Source: an uncultured Prevotellaceae bacterium
Lineage (GTDB): Bacteria > Bacteroidota > Bacteroidia > Bacteroidales > Bacteroidaceae
DNA: 40,066 nt
Direction of reading: 5' to 3'
Assembly: GCA_902788605.1 (NCBI GenBank)
Contig: CADAKX010000030.1
Span: 1 to 40,066 of the forward strand
A program made the translations under genes and the position numbers. This document shows, piece after piece, positions 18,352 through 29,296 of this stretch (positions are counted from its first letter, which is position 1; each line of letters starts with the position of its first letter). The notes beneath the pieces are model-generated. The model saw only the letters and a list, made by a program, of their open reading frames with translations. It was not told where the DNA came from and made no database searches.

Positions 18352-18493
18352 AAGATGTAAAAAGCGTTAAAACTTCGATATTGGGGTGTTGGATTGAGGT
18401 GTTAGATGGTCTTATGGACAGAGAAATCTGAAAAAATGCGTTAAACTTTCATATTTATGAGGTGTGAGACGCCAGTATGTCAATAAAAAATGT

Positions 18494-18501
18494 TATCTTT
18501 G
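18494..18501 (+). promoter_or_regulatory. -7 box for the alpha-2-macroglobulin gene
   Basis: TATCTTTG, 20 nt before the ATG at 18522. No good -33 TTG is seen at the usual distance. Confidence 0.55.
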
Positions 18502-18521
18502 CTTTCTAAATTGTATCGCGT

Positions 18522-21500
18522 ATGAAAAAGATTGCTTTAACCATCCTGTTGATGATGCCAATATTTCTGTTTGGACAGACCTACGAGTCCTTATGGAAAC
18601 AGGTAGAGAGTGCTCAGAAGAGAGATCTTCCACAAACCGAACAACAGGTATTGAACAAAATCGCCACCAAGGCCTTAAAGGACAAGAACTATGGCCAGTT
18701 GCTGAAGGCGGAACTACAGGCTGCTCAATCGCTGAGTAGTGTGAGTCCTGACTCCCTGAAACCTGCCGTAGAACGATTGCAACAGCGCGAGCAATCGCAG
18801 AAAGACCCTGTGTTGCGGGCTATCTATCAGACTGTGTTGGGTACTGTCTTTCAAGACAACCCTCCGCTGGACGAGAACTTTCGCGATATTTCCAAGCAGT
18901 ATTATCAGCAGGCTTTGCAGCATCCAGAGCAACTGGCTGCTGTAAAGTCGGTGAACTATAAGCCTTTTGTGACTGAAGGCCAGGATAGTCGTATCTATGG
19001 AGACGACCTGTTGAGTGTGATTGGTTATGAGGCCAAACGTTTCGATGTGCTGAAAGACTATTATCAGAAGGCTGGCAATCGCGTGGCAGCGATGATGAGT
19101 AGTCTGGAATGGTTGCGCCAGCAGGAACCTAAGGAGATGGAGAGCTACGCAAATTCTGTTTATTTGCCTCGACTGGACTCTCTGATAGAAGTCTATGCCG
19201 ACCTGCCTGAGGTGGCAGAGGTGGCTATTGCTCGCTATAAACACATGGAGACCCGCACTGATGTGACGCTCAAAGAACAATGGGATTATCTTGAGAATGC
19301 CATCAAACGTTGGGGCTCATGGGAACGCATGAAAGTTCTTCGCAATAAGCAGAAGGTGATGAGGTCACTGGAGTTCATGGTGCAATCAGATTCGATAGTT
19401 CTTCCAAACAAGCCTCTACCTATCTTCTTGCGACCTTTGCGTGGTATTCAAAAGCTGACGATGCGCGTGTATCGTGTGAATGCTACTGCCAAGGAGCTGG
19501 CGGGCTCCTATTGGGCTTCGGATGAAAAATATGAGCTCGTCAAGAAAATGATGGTAGAGCAGCCTGAACTGACGCAGACACGGACCTTTGGAGAGCATGC
19601 TCCCTATGAGAATTTCGAAGACTCGCTCGTATTGCCCGGTCTGCCTGTGGGTGTCTATATGCTGGAGTTTGAGAGCTCGCCTAAGACCACGGACAATGTA
19701 CGTGTGTTCTATTATGTGAGTGATCTTAGTCTGCTCAGCCTGATGCTGCCAGACAATAGGATTCGTTATGTGGTGGTCAACTCTACAACGGGACAGCCTG
19801 TGAAGGGAGCGAAAATACAATTGAGAACTGGCGAAAGGGATGTGACCCTGACGACAGACGACAAAGGGGAGTATGTGTATAAATTCGGCGATCGTCGTCC
19901 TAATGCCATCTTTGTGTCGACAGCAGATGATAAGGCTTGTCCGCAGGTGGGTGGCTATAACTATTTCTCAAATTATAGGGGCCCAAAGTTAGTGTCAAGA
20001 GCCACAGTCCTCACCGATCGCGCCATCTATCGTCCTGGTCAGACGGTTAAGGTATCTGTCGTCGCCTATCGTGTGAAGGATGGCTATGATAATACAGTGC
20101 GTAAGGGCGAGGAGGTGACTGTGCTCTTGAAGGATGCTAATTCCAAGACCATTGAAGAACGGGAACTAATCACCGATGAATTTGGCACTTGTTCTACAGA
20201 GTTTACTTTGCCTCGTAAGAGTCTGACTGGACAGTATATGATTATCGCTGACACGGATCGTTGCACCTTCCGTGTGGAGGAATACAAGCGTCCGACATTC
20301 GAGGTGGAGATTCCCAACGTGAAAGTTGACTATGCTGATGGGGATACGCTGCAGGTGAAGGGAACGGCTCGTTCCTATGCCGGCGTGCCTGTACAAGACG
20401 CGAAGGTGAGATATAAGGTGGAGCGAAAGCGTGCTTTCTGGTGGTGGAGCTACTCTTATTACTGGAATCAGGGTACGATTGCTCGAGATACGGAAAGCGA
20501 TCTGATGGCAGAGGGCGAGTTGACAACTGATGCCGATGGCCACTTCACAGTGCCGACACCAATGGTATTGCCCAAGACACGCAATCCGATGTTTTATAAC
20601 TTCGTCGTCTCAGTAGACGTCACAGACCAGGCTGGTGAGACTCACCATGGTGAGCTGTCGTTGCCATTGGGCAATCGCAAGACGGCCCTTAGTGTTGATG
20701 TCCCAGAAAAGGTGTTGGCAGAAAAGGGTGGCAAGATGACCTTCCATCTGTTTAATGCTGCAGGTATGGACATCGATGCACAGTTGCGTTATCGCATCGA
20801 CAAGGGCAAATGGCAGAAGGCGAATACGAACAAGAAGATTGACTTGCCCAGGTTGAAGAGTGGGCGCTATGCCATTGAGGCTATCTGTGGCGAGGATACC
20901 ATCAAGCGTGATTTCATGGTGTTCTCGCTGGATGATAAACGTCCTGTGACTGAGACGAATGACTGGTTCTTTGTTTCTGACAGTAGGTTTCCCAATGATG
21001 GCACGCCTGTTACGGTGCAGGTGGGCTCGTCGGCCAAAGATGTGCATGTGGCCTATAGTATTATCTATGACCAAACGGTGCTGGAAAGTGGTACGTTTGA
21101 TTTGTCTAACCAGCTGTGGAATCGGAAGCTGACCTATAAAGAGGAATATGGTAATGGCCTGCTGCTCGTCTTTGCATGGGTGAAAGAGGGTAGGACCTAT
21201 ACTCATCTGACTAATATTACGCGTCCTGTGCCTGATTCTGAACTCACTTTGAAGTGGCAGACCTTCCGCAATCGCCTGGAACCAGGACAGCAGGAGGAAT
21301 GGGCATTGACAATCACGGGACCTGACGGCAAACCGGCTAAGGCTCAACTGCAGGCCACCCTCTATGATATGGGCTTGGATCAGTTGATAGAGCATCACTG
21401 GTCGCTGAATCCTTATATCTGGTTGCCCACACCCCGCACTGACTGGGGGTGGAGTTCCCTCCGTTTTTATGGTGGCCAAGGTGTATGGACAGAGGTCTTG

Positions 21501-24038
21501 AATGGTGTGCGTGAACTGGAATTTAATCGTTTCGACCATACCATCTATCCTACAGCTTATGTCTTTGGAAGAAAAGGCAGAACAGTACGTCTTCGTGGAC
21601 TTGGTAATGGAGTCCATACCGCTACTGTTAATATGGCGGAGTTCGAAGGCTTGGCTGTGACTCAGGCGGATGACGCTCTACAGGGAAGAATTGCAGGACT
21701 TGACGTGGCGAAAATTAAGAGTTACGAGGCCTCATCTTCTGCCATGAGGATGACAGGTTATGATGATGGTTCTGATGAAGAAATGGTCATAGAGCTTGCT
21801 AAGGGCGAACAGACCCAGATGCGTGAGAACCTGCAGGAGACGGCGTTCTTCTATCCGCAGTTGATGGCGGACAGTGAGGGTAGGGTGACGTTGAAGTTTA
21901 CTCTGCCAGAAGGTCTGACTACTTGGCGCTTTATGGGTGTGGCCCATACGGAGGATATGAAGACTGGCTTCCTGGAGGGTGAGGCTGTGGCAAACAAGGA
22001 TGTGATGATCATGCCAAATCTGCCTCGTTTTATTCGCGAAGGTGATCATGCCACCCTTTCTGCCCGTATTGTGAATACTGGCGAGAAGGCAATTAGTGGT
22101 AAGGCGCGCTTGGAGTTGATAGACCCTGAAACTCAGCAGGTGGTCTATGCTCAGGAACAGAATGTTGACGTTGCTGCCAACGCTACCATTGGCATCGTCT
22201 TCCCCTATGATTGCCGTCAAGCAACCCATAGCTTGCTGATTGCCAAGATGATGGTTAACGCTGGAGGTTTTAGTGATGGCGAACAGCATTATCTGCCTAT
22301 TCTGTCTAACAAGGAGCGTGTCACCAAGACCGTTCCCTTCACTCAGACAAAGCCGGGTACGAAGACCATTGACCTGGCGGCATTGAGAAGTACGGGTAAG
22401 AATGCGAAACTGACCATTGAATATACCAACAACCCTGCATGGCTGATGATTCAGGCATTGCCCACGGTGGGACATCCCCATGATGACTGCGCTATTTGTC
22501 AGGCAACGAGTTTCTATGCCAATACCATTGGTAGTTATATCCTGAAGCAGAATCCGCAGGCGAAGGATATCTTTGCAGCTTGGAGTAAGGAACAGGGTGA
22601 CGAGACCTCTCTGATGAGCAATCTGGAGAAGAATCAGGAGCTGAAAGACCTTGTGCTCGACGAGACACCTTGGGTGGCAGATGCCAATCGTGAAAAGGAG
22701 CAGAAAGAACGCTTGTCGGACTTCTTCGATGCCAATCTGATAGATCAGCGCTTGATGAGTTCACTCGAGAATCTCCAGAAGTTGCAGAATCCTGATGGCT
22801 CATGGAGTTGGTGGCCAGGAATGGAGGGCTCTATGACGATGACGGTGGAGATCAGTGAGATGATGGTGCGCCTGAACCAGATGACCTCAACACAGAATGA
22901 TACGAAGAAGATGCTGACAAAGTCCTTTGGCTTTATGGGCAAGGAGATTGTGAGGCTGGTGAAAGAGATGAAGAAGAATGCCAAGAAGGGCTGGATTCCC
23001 ACATTCCCCAGTCATATGGCACTTCAGTGGCTCTATATCTGTGCGCTTGATGGACGTGAGTTGCCAGCAGACGTACGGAATGCCAATACCTATCTGAAGA
23101 ACCTGCTCAAGAAGGAGACACGGAACCAGAGTATCTATGATAAGGCAATGTCTGCCATTGTGCTGAACAACAAGACCTATGTCAAAAGCCTGAAGGAATA
23201 TACCGTCTATCGTGAGGATATGGGACGCTACTATGATACACCGCGTGCCCTCTATTCATGGCGCGACTACCGTATTCCTACACAGGTGGCTGCGATGGAG
23301 GCTATCCAGCGCCTGACACCTGGGGATACCAAGACCATAGAAGAGATGCAGCGTTGGCTGCTTCAGGAGAAGCGTAACCAGGCATGGGATACACCTATCA
23401 ACAGTGTTAATGCGGTCTATGCATTCATGAATACACGCAGTTCTGAGAATACGTTGAGTCCGATGACTTCTCTAACTGCCCTCAAGGTTGACGGACAGGT
23501 CGTAGAGACCTCGAAGGCTACAGCCGGTATAGGCTATGTGAAGAGTGCAATGGATGGTGATGATAAACAGACCTTTACTGCCGAGAAGACTTCCGAGGGT
23601 ACGTCGTGGGGCGCTGTCTATATGCAATTTATGCAGCAGACCAGTGAGGTCGAGACACAGAGCAGTGGTATTAAGGTGAAGCGTGAGATCCTGCTCAGTG
23701 ATATAAACACCAGCCTTCATGTAGGCGACCGCATCAAGGTACGCATCACCATCGAGGCCGATCGTGACTATGACTTTGTGCAAGTCATCGATAAGCGTGC
23801 TGCCTGCATGGAGCCCGTGAATCAATTGAGTGGTTATCGCTGGGGTTACTACATCGCACCCAAGGATTGTTCTACGAACTATTATTTCAACTGTCTGTCG
23901 AAAGGCAAGCACGTGATTGAAACAGAATACTATATTGACCGCGTGGGAACCTACGAGACCGGCACCTGTACTGCCAGTTGTGCCTATAGTCCTGAGTTCC
24001 GTGGCGTGGCTAAATCGCAAATCATTGAAGTGAAATGA
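18522..24038 (+). CDS. Alpha-2-macroglobulin-family exported protein, 1838 aa
   Basis: Large bacterial A2M-like (YfaS/MG2-type) proteins are thought to trap proteases at the cell surface or in the periplasm. A signal peptide (MKKIALTILLMMPIFLFGQ) is followed by a helical N-terminal region, an MG2-type part around RAIYRPGQTVKVSVVAYR (about 505-525), a macroglobulin core, and an A2M domain with PEGLTTWRFMG. The bait-thioester region reads C1323-A-I-C1326-Q1327 after PHDD, not the usual C-x-E-Q, so a normal internal thioester is doubtful. Residues 1052-1062 (ALQGRIAGLDV) look like the plug motif of SusC/TonB-dependent receptors. The stop overlaps the next start (ATGA). Confidence 0.88.
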   Translation: MKKIALTILLMMPIFLFGQTYESLWKQVESAQKRDLPQTEQQVLNKIATKALKDKNYGQLLKAELQAAQSLSSVSPDSLKPAVERLQQREQSQKDPVLRAIYQTVLGTVFQDNPPLDENFRDISKQYYQQALQHPEQLAAVKSVNYKPFVTEGQDSRIYGDDLLSVIGYEAKRFDVLKDYYQKAGNRVAAMMSSLEWLRQQEPKEMESYANSVYLPRLDSLIEVYADLPEVAEVAIARYKHMETRTDVTLKEQWDYLENAIKRWGSWERMKVLRNKQKVMRSLEFMVQSDSIVLPNKPLPIFLRPLRGIQKLTMRVYRVNATAKELAGSYWASDEKYELVKKMMVEQPELTQTRTFGEHAPYENFEDSLVLPGLPVGVYMLEFESSPKTTDNVRVFYYVSDLSLLSLMLPDNRIRYVVVNSTTGQPVKGAKIQLRTGERDVTLTTDDKGEYVYKFGDRRPNAIFVSTADDKACPQVGGYNYFSNYRGPKLVSRATVLTDRAIYRPGQTVKVSVVAYRVKDGYDNTVRKGEEVTVLLKDANSKTIEERELITDEFGTCSTEFTLPRKSLTGQYMIIADTDRCTFRVEEYKRPTFEVEIPNVKVDYADGDTLQVKGTARSYAGVPVQDAKVRYKVERKRAFWWWSYSYYWNQGTIARDTESDLMAEGELTTDADGHFTVPTPMVLPKTRNPMFYNFVVSVDVTDQAGETHHGELSLPLGNRKTALSVDVPEKVLAEKGGKMTFHLFNAAGMDIDAQLRYRIDKGKWQKANTNKKIDLPRLKSGRYAIEAICGEDTIKRDFMVFSLDDKRPVTETNDWFFVSDSRFPNDGTPVTVQVGSSAKDVHVAYSIIYDQTVLESGTFDLSNQLWNRKLTYKEEYGNGLLLVFAWVKEGRTYTHLTNITRPVPDSELTLKWQTFRNRLEPGQQEEWALTITGPDGKPAKAQLQATLYDMGLDQLIEHHWSLNPYIWLPTPRTDWGWSSLRFYGGQGVWTEVLNGVRELEFNRFDHTIYPTAYVFGRKGRTVRLRGLGNGVHTATVNMAEFEGLAVTQADDALQGRIAGLDVAKIKSYEASSSAMRMTGYDDGSDEEMVIELAKGEQTQMRENLQETAFFYPQLMADSEGRVTLKFTLPEGLTTWRFMGVAHTEDMKTGFLEGEAVANKDVMIMPNLPRFIREGDHATLSARIVNTGEKAISGKARLELIDPETQQVVYAQEQNVDVAANATIGIVFPYDCRQATHSLLIAKMMVNAGGFSDGEQHYLPILSNKERVTKTVPFTQTKPGTKTIDLAALRSTGKNAKLTIEYTNNPAWLMIQALPTVGHPHDDCAICQATSFYANTIGSYILKQNPQAKDIFAAWSKEQGDETSLMSNLEKNQELKDLVLDETPWVADANREKEQKERLSDFFDANLIDQRLMSSLENLQKLQNPDGSWSWWPGMEGSMTMTVEISEMMVRLNQMTSTQNDTKKMLTKSFGFMGKEIVRLVKEMKKNAKKGWIPTFPSHMALQWLYICALDGRELPADVRNANTYLKNLLKKETRNQSIYDKAMSAIVLNNKTYVKSLKEYTVYREDMGRYYDTPRALYSWRDYRIPTQVAAMEAIQRLTPGDTKTIEEMQRWLLQEKRNQAWDTPINSVNAVYAFMNTRSSENTLSPMTSLTALKVDGQVVETSKATAGIGYVKSAMDGDDKQTFTAEKTSEGTSWGAVYMQFMQQTSEVETQSSGIKVKREILLSDINTSLHVGDRIKVRITIEADRDYDFVQVIDKRAACMEPVNQLSGYRWGYYIAPKDCSTNYYFNCLSKGKHVIETEYYIDRVGTYETGTCTASCAYSPEFRGVAKSQIIEVK

Positions 24039-25099
24039 AAAGACTCTTTATTATAGTGGGCCTCAGTATGGCCTCTTTCGTTGTTAACGCTCAGAGAATA
24101 GTCACCAAGACGCCTATCATTAACGTGGGTAAAACAGGCTTCGAAATGCCTGTCACGGCAACGTTTGAGTTGCGGAATAGGGGCAGTCGTCATCTGACCA
24201 TCCGTGAGGTCAAGACTGATTGTGGCTGCACCAAGGTGGATTATCCGAAGAAAAGTATTGGTGGTGGCGATAAGTTCACCATCTCGATGACCTATGATGC
24301 TCGTTTGTTGGGACACTTCACCAAACAGATGGCAATATACAGGGTAGGCTCTGACGAACCTGTTATCCTGAAGATGCAGGGTATTGTCGTGCCTGAGATG
24401 ACAGATTATTCGAAGAATTATCCCTATGCTTTTGGTGACTTGCTGGCAGATATTAATAATGTGGAGTTTGATAACGTGAATAAGGGCGATCATCCTGAGG
24501 TGGAGATTCGTGTGCTGAATAGTGGTAGTACGGTGATGACTCCCAACGTGCAACACCTGCCGCCTTATCTCACAGCAATGGCGACCCCCGAGACGCTGAC
24601 ACCAGGTAAGGCGGGTAAGGTGATACTGACTCTAAATACGGAAAATGTACAAGATTTCGGGCTGACGCAGACCACGGTTTATCTGGCAGAGCAACTGGGT
24701 GAGAAGGTGAGCGCTGATACGGAATTGCCTGTGTCGGTAGTCCTGTCGCCTAATACGACCCTCTTTACGGGGAATAACAAACAGTATGCGCCGAAGTTGG
24801 AACTCTCTACTGATTCTTTGGCGTTGGGCAAGGTGAATGGACGAAATAGAAAGAGTGATGTAATCACCATCACGAATACTGGACGAACAGCCCTCAAGAT
24901 TTCTTCCTTGCAGATGTTTACAAAGGGTATGAAGGTGACACTCAACAAGCGTGAGTTACAGCCCCAGGAGTCTGCTAAGCTGAAGATTGCTGTGGCTGAT
25001 AGAAACCAGTTGCTGAAGGCCCGTCAGAGACCTCGTGTGCTGATGATTACCAATGATCCTGACCACTCGAAGGTGGTCATCAAGGTCAATGTGAAGTAA
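24035..25099 (+). CDS. DUF1573-family exported protein, 354 aa
   Basis: It carries a signal peptide (MKRLFIIVGLSMASFVVNAQ) and a DUF1573-type immunoglobulin-like module: TFELRNRGSRHLTIREVKTDCGCTKVDYP with the typical CGCT. Two further beta-sandwich repeats follow, the last with VITITNTGRTALKISSLQ near residues 275-292. The role of the family is unknown; DUF1573 modules are common in Bacteroidetes envelope proteins. Its ATG overlaps the A2M stop by 4 nt, so the pair is co-translated and may work together on the envelope. Confidence 0.85.
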   Translation: MKRLFIIVGLSMASFVVNAQRIVTKTPIINVGKTGFEMPVTATFELRNRGSRHLTIREVKTDCGCTKVDYPKKSIGGGDKFTISMTYDARLLGHFTKQMAIYRVGSDEPVILKMQGIVVPEMTDYSKNYPYAFGDLLADINNVEFDNVNKGDHPEVEIRVLNSGSTVMTPNVQHLPPYLTAMATPETLTPGKAGKVILTLNTENVQDFGLTQTTVYLAEQLGEKVSADTELPVSVVLSPNTTLFTGNNKQYAPKLELSTDSLALGKVNGRNRKSDVITITNTGRTALKISSLQMFTKGMKVTLNKRELQPQESAKLKIAVADRNQLLKARQRPRVLMITNDPDHSKVVIKVNVK

Positions 25100-25101
25100 C
25101 C

Positions 25102-25135
25102 CTCAATTCTCAAATCTCAAACGTTAAATCAAAGT
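25102..25135 (+). repeat. 7-nt tandem repeats ahead of meaB
   Basis: CTCAATT, CTCAAAT, CTCAAAC, GTTAAAT, then CAAAGT directly before ATG 25136. The tract fills the whole spacer after the DUF1573 stop. The last units are degenerate. Confidence 0.75.
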
Positions 25136-26242
25136 ATGGAACATCCCGAGAATAGTGCTGAATATGCTGGCTTGCAGGTGAATAGTGGCGTTGAACAGCC
25201 ATCGATTGTCAACCCCTATCTAAAGCGCAATCGTTTCCGTCGGCGTGAACTGTCGGTGGCAGAGATGGTGGAGGGTATCGTGAAAGGTGATGTCACCGTT
25301 CTCAGTCAAGCAGTAACCTTGATAGAGAGTGTGAACCCAGACCATCAGGCCAAGGCCCAGGAGGTGATAGAGAAATGCCTTCCCTATAGTGGTAATAGTG
25401 TGCGCATCGGTATCAGCGGTGTGCCAGGTGCTGGTAAGTCAACATCTATTGATGAGTTTGGTATTCATCTGCTGAAGGAGAAAGGCGGACGCTTGGCAGT
25501 GTTGGCAATCGACCCCAGTAGCGAACGTACCAAGGGAAGTATCCTGGGCGACAAGACACGTATGGAGAAGTTGGCCATACATCCCGACTCCTTCATCCGT
25601 CCTAGTCCATCAGCAGGTTCGTTGGGCGGCGTGGCTCGCAAGACGCGTGAGACCATCATCCTTTGCGAGGCAGCGGGTTTCGACAAGATATTCGTAGAGA
25701 CAGTAGGAGTTGGTCAGAGTGAAACGGCCTGTCACTCGATGGTCGATTTCTTCCTGCTTATTCAAGTAGCTGGTACAGGCGATGAGTTGCAGGGTATCAA
25801 GCGCGGTATCATGGAGATATCGGATGGTATTGTCATCAATAAATGTGATGGTGATAATGTGGACCGCTGTCAGATGGCAGCAACCAATTTCCGCAATGCC
25901 CTGCATTTCTTCCCGATGCCTGAGAGTGGTTGGTTGCCCAAGGTACTGTGTTATAGTGGCTTCTATGGCACGGGTGTCAAAGAGGTGTGGGATATGATAT
26001 ACGAGTACTTCGATTTTGTGAAGGCGAATGGCTATTTTGACTATCGTCGCAGCGAACAGGCCAAGTACTGGATGTATGAGACCATCAATGAGCAGTTGCG
26101 CCAGAACTTCTATAATAACCCAGAGATTAGGGAACAGTTGAAGCAGGCAGAGCTGTCGGTGCTGCAAGGACAGAAGACGAGTTTTGTGGCAGCAGGTGAT
26201 TTGCTGGATTTGTATTATCATCATAACGGAATGCCGGAATAA
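25136..26242 (+). CDS. meaB: MeaB/ArgK-family GTPase, methylmalonyl-CoA mutase chaperone, 368 aa
   Basis: MeaB proteins load and protect the B12 cofactor of methylmalonyl-CoA mutase with GTP hydrolysis. Walker A GVPGAGKST lies near residue 101, followed by LAVLAIDPSSERTKGSILGDKTRM, RPSPSAGSLGGVARKTRE, the switch segment VETVGVGQSE and the base-recognition NKCDGDN. The first 40 residues are a variable extension. The mutase subunits are not in this window, though in related genomes they may be adjacent; not checked. Length is within the family range. Confidence 0.93.
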   Translation: MEHPENSAEYAGLQVNSGVEQPSIVNPYLKRNRFRRRELSVAEMVEGIVKGDVTVLSQAVTLIESVNPDHQAKAQEVIEKCLPYSGNSVRIGISGVPGAGKSTSIDEFGIHLLKEKGGRLAVLAIDPSSERTKGSILGDKTRMEKLAIHPDSFIRPSPSAGSLGGVARKTRETIILCEAAGFDKIFVETVGVGQSETACHSMVDFFLLIQVAGTGDELQGIKRGIMEISDGIVINKCDGDNVDRCQMAATNFRNALHFFPMPESGWLPKVLCYSGFYGTGVKEVWDMIYEYFDFVKANGYFDYRRSEQAKYWMYETINEQLRQNFYNNPEIREQLKQAELSVLQGQKTSFVAAGDLLDLYYHHNGMPE

Positions 26243-26271
26243 CAGAATAACGAAAGAGTGAAAGAAAAGAA

Positions 26272-27129
26272 ATGATCCAAATAGAGATTGACAATGGCAG
26301 TGGTTTCTGCTTTGGTGTGACCACGGCCATCAAAAAGGCAGAGGAGGAACTGGCGCAAGGAGAGACACTCTATTGTCTGGGTGATATCGTGCACAATGGT
26401 ATGGAGTGCGAACGCCTGCGACAGATGGGACTCATCACCATTAATCATGAGGATATGAAAAACCTGCATGATGTGAAGGTGCTCTTGCGTGCTCATGGTG
26501 AACCGCCTGCTACCTATGAGTTGGCGCGCCAGAATAACATTGAGATTATCGATGCCACATGTCCTGTGGTGCTGAAACTTCAGAAGCGCATCAAGGAGCA
26601 GTATGAACAAGGTGTTGGACAGATTGTAATCTTCGGAAAGAAAGGTCATGCCGAGGTACTGGGACTGGTGGGACAGACCGAGTCGACAGCGATTGTCATA
26701 GAGAATTTTGACGAGGTGAAAAAACTCGACTTCTCGCGCGATATCTATTTATATAGCCAGACAACGAAGTCACTTGATGAGTTCCATCGTATCATCAGCT
26801 ATATCCAGAGTCACATCTCGTCAGAAGCGACGTTCCGGAGCTTTGATACCATCTGTCGCTCGGTGGCCAATCGCATGCCCAATATCTCGCAGTTTGCCAC
26901 CCGTCACGACCTGATTCTCTTTGTCTGTGGACGCAAGAGCAGTAATGGAAAGGTGCTCTATAACGAGTGCCTGCGAGTGAACCCCAATACCCACCTCATA
27001 GAGGGTCCTGGAGAGATTGAGCCAGATTGGCTGAATAATATAGAAACCGTAGGTATCTGTGGAGCCACATCCACGCCAAAGTGGCTGATGGAACAGTGCC
27101 GTGATAAACTGTTGAATATTGAGAAATAG
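26272..27129 (+). CDS. ispH: IspH, 4-hydroxy-3-methylbut-2-enyl diphosphate reductase, 285 aa
   Basis: The last step of the MEP isoprenoid pathway; a 4Fe-4S enzyme. The three cluster cysteines lie in GFCFGV (near residue 13), DATCPVV (near 100) and ICGATSTPKW (near 263). RAHGEPP carries the conserved His, with KKGHAEVLGLVGQT, SQTTKS and CGRKSSNGKVLYNECLR following. Full length. Its end overlaps the next open frame by 11 nt. The leader is purine-rich with a loose 8-nt periodicity. Confidence 0.96.
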   Translation: MIQIEIDNGSGFCFGVTTAIKKAEEELAQGETLYCLGDIVHNGMECERLRQMGLITINHEDMKNLHDVKVLLRAHGEPPATYELARQNNIEIIDATCPVVLKLQKRIKEQYEQGVGQIVIFGKKGHAEVLGLVGQTESTAIVIENFDEVKKLDFSRDIYLYSQTTKSLDEFHRIISYIQSHISSEATFRSFDTICRSVANRMPNISQFATRHDLILFVCGRKSSNGKVLYNECLRVNPNTHLIEGPGEIEPDWLNNIETVGICGATSTPKWLMEQCRDKLLNIEK

Positions 27130-29296
27130 GTGTCTTGTCTTCATTATGTGTCTGCTGAGCATCACGGTTTTTGCCCAGCGGCCTCAGTATGCGAAGATGT
27201 CACCTATGCTGCGCCAACTGGCGCGTACGTCATCAAACATCAGACATTATTCTCCTTCCATTCGGACAGCCTCTGTCTGTGCCTTTGTGAAAGTGGATGA
27301 TGGTGGTGATGAGGCTCTACACCAGAAAGGCTGTCAAGTGTTGGCTCGCGCAGGACAGATACGTATTGCCAGTATTCCAGTTAGTCAGTTGGGGGCACTC
27401 TCACTTGACCATCGCATTTTGCGAATGGAAGCTCGTCAGGGCACACAATTGACCAATGACCAGATGGCAACCCACCTGAATGCGTTGCCCGTATATGCAG
27501 GGCAGAATCTGCCTCAGGCGTTTACGGGTCAAGGTGTCGTTGTCGGTGTAATGGATGTAGGGTTTGACTTGACTCATCCCACCTTTTATAATAATGATAC
27601 GACACAATATCGCATCCGTCGGTTCTGGGATATGTTGACGCAGGATACCATAGGGAGTCCTCTTTACGTGGGGCGCGACTATGCTGGACGTGATGAGTTG
27701 TTGGCGTTGGGGCATTCTCGCGATGGCCTCGACCTGACGCATGGCACCCATACAGCAGGCACCGCAGCAGGCAGTGGCTGGCATTCTCCCTATCGTGGTA
27801 TGGCCCCAGATGCAGACCTCTGTCTGGTGGCAAATGCGGTGAATGACGATTTTATCTATATTGACTCTGCCGATGTCTATAAATATACTTTCGCTACCGA
27901 TGCCTTGGGATTTAAATATTTGTTTGATTATGCCAAGAGTGTAGGCAAGCCTTGTGTGGCTTCGTTTAGCGAGGGGTCAACACAAGACTTCTGGGGGTAT
28001 GACCAACTCTACTACGAGATGCTTGACAGCCTCGTCGGTCTAGGTCGTATCATTGTCTCAGCAGCAGGTAATAATGCTTGGCAGAAATCCTGGTTTCGAA
28101 AGCCTGCAGGTCTGCTCTCGGCTGGGTCGTTCATTATTAATGGAAGTCAGGAGATGATGCTCACCTTTAAGTCTTCCGACGACTTCCGTCTACGTTTCGT
28201 TCTCTACTCCAATCAACGCGACACGCTCGAAATCAAAATGAGTGATGTACTGGCTCAGTCTGATTCGACACTCAGCAGTGTGCTGAAGTTGAATGACTAT
28301 CTCTTGGCAGTGAATACTGAGGCTTATCCTTCCTGCTATCATGCTGATGAGATGTGCTACGATGTCACGGTGTTGACCACGCGTAGCGTTGGAATAGATT
28401 ATCCTTTGTCTGTTGAGGTCGTGGGACGCGATGCCGATGTGGAGTATTATCGGGTGAATGGCCAACTGGTGGTCAATGATTTGAATCTCCAACTCAATGC
28501 GGGCGATGGGTCACATAGCATCCTTTCACCCTCCAGCGCACCGTGTGTTATCTGTGTCGGTGCCACGTCCTATCGCGACAGCGTTCAGAACCTGAATGGT
28601 GAGTGGAAGAAATTCTGGCCAGGACATGGAGGTGTGCGTGTGGAACCGTCGTCGGTAGGTCCTACTTTTGATGGGCGCATAAAGCCTGATGTGATGGCAC
28701 CGGGAAACAATATCATCTCTTCCTATAGCTCGTTCTATATGGAGACTCACCCGGATAATAATGACCTGACCTGGGATGTTGAGCACTTTGACTTTAATGG
28801 ACGTACCTATGCATGGAACAGCAATAGTGGTACCTCGATGGCTTGTCCAGCAGTGGCTGGTGCTATCGCCTTGTGGTTGCAGGCAAAACCCGACTTGACA
28901 CCTGCCGAGGTGATGGATGTGTTGAGTCATACAGCTCGTCACTATGATGAGTCGATGACTTGGCCCAACAATGAGTACGGCAATGGAGAGATTGACGTCT
29001 ATCGCGGCTTGCTATATATACTAGGTGTCGATGGCATTCCGGCGATTTCGCATCAGCATACCAAGGCACGTGTCTTTAGTTCCGACAGGCAACTCCGTGT
29101 GGTGTTGCAGGAATTATCGACTACTCCATTACGGGTGTCTATATATAATATGAGCGGTCACCTTGTAAAGGCAACCGCTCTGGAAAAGGGGCAAACGGAT
29201 TATACTGTTTCTCTTGATTCTCTTCCTGCTGGAGTCTATGCTGTTCAGTTGAGTGGCTCTCCAACAGTCTCGGGTTCTACTCTAATCAGGCTTTAG
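27119..29296 (+). CDS. Secreted subtilisin-like (S8) protease with type IX sorting domain, 725 aa
   Basis: The catalytic triad is visible: D146 in GVMDVGFD, H208 in HGTHTAG, and S573 in NSGTSMACP. The C-terminal 75 residues ([15 protein letters not shown], then [10 protein letters not shown]) look like the type A sorting domain of type IX secretion cargo, so the protein is probably exported across the outer membrane. The start is TTG 27119, because it gives a complete signal peptide ([19 protein letters not shown]); ATG 27146 would leave only a stub. TTG 27119 overlaps the ispH end. The downstream end overlaps convergent cmk by 11 bp. Confidence 0.92.
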   Translation: MRNRCLVFIMCLLSITVFAQRPQYAKMSPMLRQLARTSSNIRHYSPSIRTASVCAFVKVDDGGDEALHQKGCQVLARAGQIRIASIPVSQLGALSLDHRILRMEARQGTQLTNDQMATHLNALPVYAGQNLPQAFTGQGVVVGVMDVGFDLTHPTFYNNDTTQYRIRRFWDMLTQDTIGSPLYVGRDYAGRDELLALGHSRDGLDLTHGTHTAGTAAGSGWHSPYRGMAPDADLCLVANAVNDDFIYIDSADVYKYTFATDALGFKYLFDYAKSVGKPCVASFSEGSTQDFWGYDQLYYEMLDSLVGLGRIIVSAAGNNAWQKSWFRKPAGLLSAGSFIINGSQEMMLTFKSSDDFRLRFVLYSNQRDTLEIKMSDVLAQSDSTLSSVLKLNDYLLAVNTEAYPSCYHADEMCYDVTVLTTRSVGIDYPLSVEVVGRDADVEYYRVNGQLVVNDLNLQLNAGDGSHSILSPSSAPCVICVGATSYRDSVQNLNGEWKKFWPGHGGVRVEPSSVGPTFDGRIKPDVMAPGNNIISSYSSFYMETHPDNNDLTWDVEHFDFNGRTYAWNSNSGTSMACPAVAGAIALWLQAKPDLTPAEVMDVLSHTARHYDESMTWPNNEYGNGEIDVYRGLLYILGVDGIPAISHQHTKARVFSSDRQLRVVLQELSTTPLRVSIYNMSGHLVKATALEKGQTDYTVSLDSLPAGVYAVQLSGSPTVSGSTLIRL

